Shown here piece by piece: positions 38,347 through 40,876 of a stretch of 40,876 nt of DNA. Position numbers and translations under genes: made by a program. The DNA is from CAYRPN01 sp964426135 (GTDB taxonomy: Bacteria; Planctomycetota; Phycisphaerae; Phycisphaerales; Phycisphaeraceae). Positions within the stretch are counted from its first letter, which is position 1. Every line of letters starts with the position of its first letter. Location: the NCBI GenBank assembly GCA_964426135.1, contig CAYRPN010000049.1, positions 1-40,876 on the forward strand, written 5' to 3'. The notes beneath the pieces are model-generated. The model did not search any database. It was not told the origin of the DNA and was given only the letters and a program-made list of their open reading frames with translations.

Positions 38347-38574
38347 TCAGCGCTGATCGCGGCGGTTGCGGACATCGGCAGTGATGGCGAGGTCGAGCCC
38401 TTCCTTGGTGAGCGACTGCCAGCCGTTGTGACGGAAGGCGAGGCCACGTCTCACAAGTTCGTCGCGTGCGGTCTTTGAGGGCACGTCGCCATCCCAGAGC
38501 GGGCCATGGACGAACAGAGCACCTAGGGTTTCAATAGCCGCCGAGCTGATCGTCATGCTGTCGAACTCGCTCAT
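38347..38574 (-). CDS. Small winged-helix-like protein (75 aa)
   Basis: The 75-residue sequence has the pattern 'L-x-x-x-G...DVPSKTARDELVRRGLAFRHNGWQSLTKEGLDLA', a winged-helix-like recognition helix and wing as seen in many small phage proteins. Overlaps the next gene by ATGA. Function unknown. Confidence 0.55.
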   Translation of the reverse strand: MSEFDSMTISSAAIETLGALFVHGPLWDGDVPSKTARDELVRRGLAFRHNGWQSLTKEGLDLAITADVRNRRDQR

Positions 38575-38822
38575 GCGTCCCTCTCGCTGACAAATGACCC
38601 CGGGTGGGGAAGGATGGAACTCGCTGGCGAAGGCGAAGCCACAAAAGCCTTCGTCTTGAAGACGGTGACGTTGCTCGGTGCAGCCTTGAGGACATCGCCG
38701 AGGCAAGGAATGGTCTGCCCGTCAGCGAACTCGACGATGTGGACCGTTCCTCCGCCCATCACCCTGCGGACGACACCGATGTCACGGCGCCACTGCACGA
38801 CTGTTGAGGGGGAGAAGGTCAT
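38571..38822 (-). CDS. Small beta-rich protein (83 aa)
   Basis: 'STVVQWRRDIGVVRRVMGGGTVHIVEFADGQTIPCLGDVLKAA' has a strand-turn pattern like SH3-type small proteins. ATGA overlaps on both sides. No family recognised. Confidence 0.55.
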   Translation of the reverse strand: MTFSPSTVVQWRRDIGVVRRVMGGGTVHIVEFADGQTIPCLGDVLKAAPSNVTVFKTKAFVASPSPASSILPHPGSFVSERDA

Positions 38823-39118
38823 GCGGCCTTCCTGTTCTCGATTTCGCGATAAGCGCGCTCTATCCGGTCCACCTTCGGGTATGCGTACCGCTCCAGAAGG
38901 GCGAGTGCGTCTTGGATGCGCCGATGAAGCAGGTGATCGCGCATCTCGGCGGCGAAGTCCTCAACCGTCCAGTTGCCGACAGGTCGCTTCCCGTTCTCGC
39001 GCTTCCGCAGCTCGTCGATCAGATCTTCGGTCGAAAGCTGGTCGAGAACCTCGTCAACGTCGACATAAGCCGTCGTCTCGACCGTGATCTCGCCGCCCCG
39101 AACTCGCGTGCTCCCCAT
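38819..39118 (-). CDS. Hypothetical early protein (99 aa)
   Basis: From ATG 39118: 'GSTRVRGGEITVETTAYVDVDEVLDQLSTEDLIDELRKREN' resembles small phage proteins that carry an acidic 'V-D-V-D-E' strand and helices. Function unknown. The upstream extension in the same frame lacks a good start. Confidence 0.6.
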   Translation of the reverse strand: MGSTRVRGGEITVETTAYVDVDEVLDQLSTEDLIDELRKRENGKRPVGNWTVEDFAAEMRDHLLHRRIQDALALLERYAYPKVDRIERAYREIENRKAA

Positions 39119-39122
39119 CGCT

Positions 39123-39422
39123 CTACTCCGCCGCTGCGAGGTTATGAATGGACAGCCTCCGCATCTCCGCCGCGTCCTCGCGTGCGTATGCGTCGGCCTG
39201 GCGCTCGCGCTCGTCATGACCTTCGTCCCAGCGATCGACAGCCTTGCTCAGGTCGCAGTCGTGCAGGGTGTCGTCGCAGTACCCGACGAACTCCGTCAGG
39301 GCCTCTTTGAGAGGTGCGGGCATCTCCGGGAGCTTCGACAGTTCCTGTGCCCTCAGGATCAGCTTGGTGAAGTCTCCTGACAGGGTGACTACGGACTGGA
39401 GGGCGGCGCTCTCGCGGGTCAT
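39123..39422 (-). CDS. Hypothetical early protein (99 aa)
   Basis: Helical, charged; 'LILRAQELSKLPEMPAPLKEALTEFVGYCDDTLHDCDLSKAVDRWDE'. A tight gene chain supports translation. No family recognised. Confidence 0.55.
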   Translation of the reverse strand: MTRESAALQSVVTLSGDFTKLILRAQELSKLPEMPAPLKEALTEFVGYCDDTLHDCDLSKAVDRWDEGHDERERQADAYAREDAAEMRRLSIHNLAAAE

Positions 39423-39423
39423 G

Positions 39424-39603
39424 TCAGCGCTCCACGCAGACGTAGGCGGTGCTTCTGTCGAAAACGAACTTCTCGTTTGCCTTCCGAGCGTCCCGCACGG
39501 CTTGGCCTGCCGCTTCGCATCGCTCTTTCGTCGTGAAGGATTGCGCCGTCACGGAAGAGCCCGTCCCGACGAACAGCCAAAGGATCAGCACCCATTCCGT
39601 CAT
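39424..39603 (-). CDS. Small secreted Cys-containing protein (59 aa)
   Basis: A signal-like N-terminus (MTEWVLILWLFVGTGSSVTAQ) is followed by 'FTTKERCEAAGQAVRDARKAN...' and a C-terminal 'YVCVER', so two cysteines may pair in the periplasm. Small phage proteins of this layout are common. ATGA overlap with the gene at 39600. Confidence 0.6.
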   Translation of the reverse strand: MTEWVLILWLFVGTGSSVTAQSFTTKERCEAAGQAVRDARKANEKFVFDRSTAYVCVER

Positions 39604-40046
39604 GACTGGTCACCACGGGCAGAGGTGAGGGCGCGGTGAATGTCGGAGAGCCGCACGTATCGATCGCGGGTGTCGTAGCCATCAGCCCGTGGAGGAACCA
39701 AGACGTAGGCGCCGGTCGCGTCCATCTGCTGGACGATGCTCGGCAGCGCCTCGATCACCTTGAGGGCGCGGGCGTGCGCTTCGGTGAGGACGGCTTGCAG
39801 CGCTTTGTCCCGCAACGGAACAGGGCACCCATCCCATTCAGCGCGCGACGCGTCAGCATTGACGACGGCGAGGAATGTTTTCTGCGCCTCCTCCGCGCTC
39901 AGGAGCTTCGGGCGCTCCGCTTCCTTCTTGGCCGCGATGGCGTTGTAGAGGGCCTTGTAGCGCGGCGAGAGATGGCAGCGATCGGCAGCCCACTCCTGCG
40001 TCAGTTCCTCCGCCGCCTTCAGGATCGCTTCGTCATGTTCCGTCAT
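39600..40046 (-). CDS. Hypothetical early protein (148 aa)
   Basis: Helical, charged N-terminus; the C-terminal part 'YVLVPPRADGYDTRDRYVRLSDIHRALTSARG' is more structured. GGAG precedes the ATG. Repeat element copy B lies upstream. No family recognised. Confidence 0.6.
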   Translation of the reverse strand: MTEHDEAILKAAEELTQEWAADRCHLSPRYKALYNAIAAKKEAERPKLLSAEEAQKTFLAVVNADASRAEWDGCPVPLRDKALQAVLTEAHARALKVIEALPSIVQQMDATGAYVLVPPRADGYDTRDRYVRLSDIHRALTSARGDQS

Positions 40047-40083
40047 GTGTTGATCTCCTGCGGTTCAGGATCGGATGGTTTTT

Positions 40084-40132
40084 GGGCTGAACGAGAGCGG
40101 AGGTTCATTCGTCGCCACTACGTGTCGGCTCA
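40084..40132. repeat. Intergenic repeat element, copy B
   Basis: GGGCTGAACG ... CACTACGTGTCGGCTCA (49 bp). Identical to copy A in the first 10 bases and in 16 of the last 17; the centre differs. In the leftward orientation it starts at the TGA of the upstream gene and ends 37 bp before the next ATG. Confidence 0.6.
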
Positions 40133-40537
40133 GGGGGCGCCCGGATATGCCGGCGGCACCGGGGCGGGATTGCCGAAGCTCTCGCCGCTGAGGCCGTCGG
40201 CCGTGTGATAGCCGAGCATCCCGACGACGAAGTTCTGCACCATTGCGTCGGGGTCGAAGTCCATCTCGGCGCCGTGCATCGTCGCGGCTTTGATCGCGTA
40301 CTGAGCCGCGGAACGAACCATCTCGTTGAACTGCTGCCGGCGAGGGTCGGCGGTGCCCATGCGAAACGGCATTGGGGGCGGTGAGCCGAAGCCATCGGCT
40401 TCCTTCGCGTAGATCCAGTGATCCTTCGGAAGCGGCAACGAGAGCACGGCGAAGCCCGAGCCGTCCGGCAAGCGCCCTCCATCCTTCACGTCAGCGCCGA
40501 GCATTTCGATCAACTCTTGAACGGGGTGCTTCGTCAT
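40130..40537 (-). CDS. Hypothetical early protein (135 aa)
   Basis: 'MTKHPVQELIEMLGADVKDGGRLPDGSGFAVLSLPLPKDHWIY' resembles small phage proteins with the same 'SLPLPKDHW' core, function unknown. AAGGAG lies upstream of the ATG. It follows the repeat protein in the leftward unit. Confidence 0.65.
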   Translation of the reverse strand: MTKHPVQELIEMLGADVKDGGRLPDGSGFAVLSLPLPKDHWIYAKEADGFGSPPPMPFRMGTADPRRQQFNEMVRSAAQYAIKAATMHGAEMDFDPDAMVQNFVVGMLGYHTADGLSGESFGNPAPVPPAYPGAP

Positions 40538-40606
40538 CGTTCTGCGCTCCTTGTGCCGAAAGGCGGTGTGGACGGATTTGAAGAAAGGCGTTCAGCGCGT
40601 AAGGGG

Positions 40607-40876
40607 TTAGGCGGCGGCCTTCGCGGCTTCATCGGCAGCGATGACGGCCTCGGGATCGGCGAACCCGAACAGCGGGAGGAAGAAGAACGGCTTGCCGCGC
40701 TCGCGCATGAGGCCGGCTCCTTGAATTTCGGAACAGACCCTCGCGGCACCCTCCGTGGCACCCTCCGCGGCAGCCCCCGCGGCAGCCCTCGCGGCGTCCC
40801 ACGCGGCAGCCCCCGCGGCATCCCCCGCGGCAGCCCACGCGGCAGCCCACGCGGCGTCCCACGCGGCAGCCCTCGC
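40607..40876 (-). CDS. Ala-rich tetrapeptide-repeat protein, C-terminal part (gene crosses contig junction)
   Basis: The repeats continue from the left end (AAAW, DAAW, AAAG, AAAE) and then lead into a non-repetitive C-terminus: VCSEIQGAGLMRERGKPFFF, LPLFGFADPEAVIAADEAAK, ending AAA at stop 40607. This is the same reading frame as 1-580. The whole protein is 264 residues after merging the 55-bp overlap. Reading the window as linear splits this gene in two. Confidence 0.8.
   Translation of the reverse strand, partial: ARAAAWDAAWAAAWAAAGDAAGAAAWDAARAAAGAAAEGATEGAARVCSEIQGAGLMRERGKPFFFLPLFGFADPEAVIAADEAAKAAA
40742..40876. repeat. 12-bp tandem repeat array, right part
   Basis: Continuation of the CGCGGCAGCCCN array, with more diverged units at its start (CGCGGCACCCTC, CGTGGCACCCTC). 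It codes the C-terminal repeats of the protein that crosses the contig junction. Confidence 0.9.
40822..40876. repeat. Right copy of 55-bp terminal direct repeat
   Basis: Identical to bases 1-55. Removing one copy gives a circle of 40,821 bp. Confidence 0.9.

Overview
The window is a complete, circular podovirus-like phage genome recovered as one contig. Its first 55 bases are identical to its last 55, and one leftward gene reads in frame from position 580 through position 1 into the right end and stops at 40607, so the unique circle is 40,821 bp. GC content is high, most genes overlap by ATGA or GTGA, and nearly all DNA is coding (no gap over about 120 bases). The host is probably an alphaproteobacterium: the phage carries a GcrA-like cell-cycle regulator and several protein families typical of phages of that class. 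I saw no integrase, excisionase, partition system or tRNA gene.

The genome has two long opposing transcription units that start at one control region (922-1053) and converge at 32791-32823. The rightward unit begins with a leaderless XRE-type regulator and small genes including a VRR-NUC remnant. Next come a SNF2-like helicase, an internally deleted adenine/cytosine-N methyltransferase, an intact C5-cytosine methyltransferase flanked by two paralogous cysteine-rich mini-proteins, and the GcrA-like protein. Replication genes follow (DUF1376 protein and a possible loader, with a DnaA-box-like site upstream). After that are packaging genes (terS, terL), portal, scaffold, SU10-type major capsid protein, adaptor, stabilisation protein, ejection-type internal proteins, tail fibre, and a lysis cassette (SleB-like hydrolase, holin, nested spanins). 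Three putative glycosyltransferases are interleaved with the virion genes. Two leftward genes sit inside the rightward unit, each with its own promoter: an HNH homing endonuclease and a moron-like gene.

The leftward unit runs from 921 through the contig junction and down to 32791. It holds an HTPGPW protein, an Ala-rich tetrapeptide-repeat protein, many small early proteins, a DUF3799 exonuclease and a RecA/Sak4-like ATPase (a recombination pair), a homing endonuclease inserted in a DUF968-like gene, and a PAPS-reductase-like gene interrupted by one in-frame UGA.

The least ordinary features are: three long perfect palindromes inside the C5-methyltransferase gene; the in-frame UGA followed after 8 nt by a strong hairpin; the homing endonuclease whose downstream gene carries a second, recoded copy of the gene's 5' end; the 12-bp repeat gene in which only the first base of an NGG codon and one Ala/Asp codon vary; and a 48-49 bp element found directly after the stop codon of two leftward genes.
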